Below are positions 62,236 through 64,000 of a stretch of DNA of 64,000 nucleotides, piece by piece. Position 1 is the stretch's first letter. The number at the start of each line of letters is the position of its first letter. The stretch comes from JACKCR01 sp041390305 (GTDB taxonomy: Bacteria; Eisenbacteria; RBG-16-71-46; CAIMUX01): NCBI GenBank assembly GCA_041390305.1, contig JAWKQE010000004.1:124001-188000 (forward strand), given 5' to 3'. The notes below the pieces were generated by a model, which did not search any database, was not told the origin of the DNA, and saw only the letters and a list, made by a program, of their open reading frames with translations. The translations under genes were made by a program, and so were the position numbers.

Positions 62236-62910
62236 CTAGCCGTCGATCTCGCCGACCGAGCGCAGCTCCCGGGAATCCAGGATCTCGATCCGGCTGCCGT
62301 CCACCTCGATCCATCCGCTTTCGCGGAATCGCCGGAGGGCTCGGGACAGAGTCTCCCCAACGGTCCCGAGGCTCGCGGCCAGTTCGGCCTTGGGGATGTC
62401 CAGATCGATGGTGGAGCTGCCGCCTTTCTCCGCGGCATCGACGAGGAAGCGGGCGAGTCGTGCGGAAACGTCCTTCGTGGCGAGCTCCTCGATCCGCTCC
62501 ATGAACTCGCGGATCCAGCGGGAGAGCCCGCTGATCACCTTGAGCGAGATCATGGGGTGCTCCCGGATGAGCTCCAGGAACTCGGACCGGGGAAAGAACG
62601 CGACCTCGGAGGGTTCGAGGGCGATGGCGCTGGCCGGGAACTCCCCTAGTTCGAAGGCGGCGGCTTCGGCGAAGAGCTGGCCCGGCGCGACGAAGTGGAG
62701 GACGTAGACCTTCCCGTCCGCGGTCTCCTTCGCGATCTTCATCCGTCCGTCCAGAAGAACGTAGATGCCGGTGGCCGGGTCACCCTCCTGGAAGAGGGCG
62801 GCGCCCTTTTCCACCTTCCGGACCGTGGCGATCTTCTCGAGGGCACGGGCCTCCGTGTCGTCGAGTTTCTGGAAGAGGGCGGTGCGGCGAAGCGGGGTTC
62901 TCTGGCTCAT
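62236..62910 (-). CDS. Crp/Fnr-family transcriptional regulator
   Basis: A 224-residue protein. The cyclic-nucleotide-binding-like beta roll spans about residues 10-125 (LFQEGDPATGIYVLLDGRMK, VLHFVAPGQLFAEAAAF); it has FAEAAAF where CRP has GELA and no Fnr-type N-terminal cysteines. The dimer helix precedes a Crp-type winged helix (STIDLDIPKAELAASLGTVG, ETLSRALRRFRESGWIEVDG). Family role: activating or repressing genes in response to a ligand or redox cue; the effector cannot be told. The start at 62910 is chosen for family length; a GTG at 62958 is possible. It lies directly upstream of the giant beta-helix gene on the same strand and downstream of a multihaem cytochrome gene. Confidence 0.88.
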   Translation of the reverse strand: MSQRTPLRRTALFQKLDDTEARALEKIATVRKVEKGAALFQEGDPATGIYVLLDGRMKIAKETADGKVYVLHFVAPGQLFAEAAAFELGEFPASAIALEPSEVAFFPRSEFLELIREHPMISLKVISGLSRWIREFMERIEELATKDVSARLARFLVDAAEKGGSSTIDLDIPKAELAASLGTVGETLSRALRRFRESGWIEVDGSRIEILDSRELRSVGEIDG

Positions 62911-63047
62911 GGGCCAATAGATACCGTCGAGGCGGAGCAAGCGCAAGTCGAGTGGCACGATCGGGAGCTACGGGCCGCGCCCCGCGATCGCCGGACGGAG
63001 TCGGCGCCCCAGGGACGTTGGGTTTCCGGGCGGCGCGGGACCCGGGC

Positions 63048-63083
63048 CCAGTCGCCCAGGCATCTTGGAACCCGGGCGACTGG
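63048..63083 (-). terminator. Inverted repeat after the multihaem cytochrome gene
   Basis: CCAGTCGCCC and GGGCGACTGG form a perfect 10-base inverted repeat with a 16-base loop, 38 bases downstream of the cytochrome stop codon on the minus strand. No T-run follows. Confidence 0.5.
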
Positions 63084-63120
63084 AGCCATGCCCTGGCCCC
63101 GCTACCGCTCCGAACTCAGG

Positions 63121-64000
63121 CTACTTCCGGCTGTAGGACAGGAACTCCGCCTTGAGGTACTCGTGCATGCGGAAGTCCCGGGACGTCGAGTCCGCCTCGC
63201 CCAGGTAGGCGAACGCGGCGGGCGAGTCCTGCGCCAGAATCGAGTGACAGAGCGTGCAGTCCGCGGAGATCGTGCTGCCGTCCTCCGCCTGGAGCGCGGG
63301 ATCGTGACAGCGGAAGCAGCCGCCGCCCCCCTTGTGCCCGAGATGACTGCGGTAGGTCCCCCACTCGATCCGCATCTGGGGATGGATGTTCCGTTGGTAC
63401 GTATCCTGGAGCACGGCCACCGCCTGGTCGATCTTCGGCGACTCCGTCCGCGCAACGTCCGGATGGTTCCGGCGGTAGAAGTTCTCGATGTGGCTCTTGA
63501 TCCCCGCCTCGGCCTGCTCCCGACTGGAATAGGAACCGGAGATCGCGGCGACCGCCTCACGCCTCAGGAACGGGAGGGAGCGATCGAGGAGGCCGCGCTC
63601 GATCCGATGATCGACCGCGTCGTCGGCCTCCTCATAGATGTGGGTCGCGCGGTTGTGGCAATCGATGCAGTCGAGCGTGCGCACGGCATCCGCTTCGTGT
63701 CCGGCCGTCGCCGGCCCTGAGGCCTCGGCCGAGTCCCCGGACGCCGCAATCCGCCGGTTCGTGTAGCGCTTGTAGCTCCCGTCGGCCTGACGCACTTCCA
63801 CCCACGCCATCTTCGTGCGCGTTTCGTTCGCGGCGAGGTACCTCACCTCGTTGTCCTCGGCCACGTGCCAATGGATCCCGGAGACCTCCCCCCGCCTGCC
63901 ACTGTCGATCTTGAGTGCCAGGGTCGTGTACTCCGGAGTGGACTTCTCGTCCTCCGCAAAGTGCGCGATCGTCTTGAGTCTCTGCCCGTAGAACTTGTCG
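63121..64000 (-). CDS. Multihaem cytochrome c (NapC/NirT-type), C-terminal part
   Basis: The gene enters from the right edge; about 292 residues are visible. Three CxxCH haem sites are present: LDCIDCHNRATH, GCFRCHDP and DCTLCHSI. Before them, GIHWHVAEDNEVRYLA with ETRTKMAWVEVRQADGSYKR is typical of NapC/NirT-like cytochromes, where extra His residues serve as distal haem ligands. More haems are expected in the missing N-terminal part. Known role: carrying electrons between the quinol pool and periplasmic or outer-membrane acceptors. The regulator downstream on the same strand belongs to the Crp/Fnr family, which often controls respiratory genes. Confidence 0.85.
   Translation of the reverse strand, partial: DKFYGQRLKTIAHFAEDEKSTPEYTTLALKIDSGRRGEVSGIHWHVAEDNEVRYLAANETRTKMAWVEVRQADGSYKRYTNRRIAASGDSAEASGPATAGHEADAVRTLDCIDCHNRATHIYEEADDAVDHRIERGLLDRSLPFLRREAVAAISGSYSSREQAEAGIKSHIENFYRRNHPDVARTESPKIDQAVAVLQDTYQRNIHPQMRIEWGTYRSHLGHKGGGGCFRCHDPALQAEDGSTISADCTLCHSILAQDSPAAFAYLGEADSTSRDFRMHEYLKAEFLSYSRK

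Overview
The window is GC-rich DNA from a Gram-negative bacterium. Outer-membrane architecture is shown by an OmpA-family lipoprotein, a DUF5916-type barrel protein, an RND-type periplasmic adaptor and a multihaem cytochrome c. Four large secreted proteins end in a FlgD/Por-secretion-like Ig domain (NPFNP..T.I.F, DGR(D/N)..G, (S/P/A)GxYW/F). That is typical of FCB-group phyla and of candidate phyla such as Eisenbacteria or Krumholzibacteriota. The phylum is my inference; no rRNA or marker set is present to settle it.

Layout. 0-8.8 kb holds envelope and redox genes: a TRAP solute-binding protein, a frame-broken DsbD/ScsB N-terminal-like protein followed by a thioredoxin-fold redoxin, an extended SDR, an esterase, an OmpA lipoprotein, a TIGR03790-type lipoprotein, a BON-LysM protein and an orphan RND adaptor. 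8.9-12.8 kb holds murJ, a MarR regulator with a possible operator, YceI and a HAD hydrolase. 12.8-27.5 kb is dominated by large exported proteins: a DUF2341/LamG/beta-helix/DUF11 protein, two FlgD-tailed proteins, a pitrilysin-like M16 lipoprotein and a BNR/Ycf48-like propeller.

27.7-35.5 kb is a compact class I lanthipeptide locus: lanB, a minimal HlyD-like membrane protein and a C39-peptidase ABC exporter lanT in one overlapping operon, converging on lanC and a 53-codon lanA. The precursor has an N-x-K-x-L leader box, a GA processing site and a Cys/Ser/Thr-rich core. No immunity or regulatory gene is visible. A subtilisin-like secreted protease, a DUF5916 barrel protein and a trypsin-like S1C protease follow (35.7-42.6 kb).

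42.9-62.1 kb is a surface-protein region. Two small DUF11 proteins, a giant (about 1,950 residue) Ig/DUF11/SdrD-B/beta-barrel protein, a membrane FecR-like protein, a histidine kinase and a receiver-GGDEF protein form one tightly packed operon. It converges on a giant repetitive beta-helix protein whose C-terminal DUF11 module is a sibling of the module at 12.8 kb. A Crp/Fnr regulator and a multihaem cytochrome c close the window.

Several genes carry single-base or compensating indels (near 1097, 7350-7388, 47034, 54590-54680, 58270-58880). The pattern looks more like consensus errors than biology, so split genes here should be read as probably continuous.
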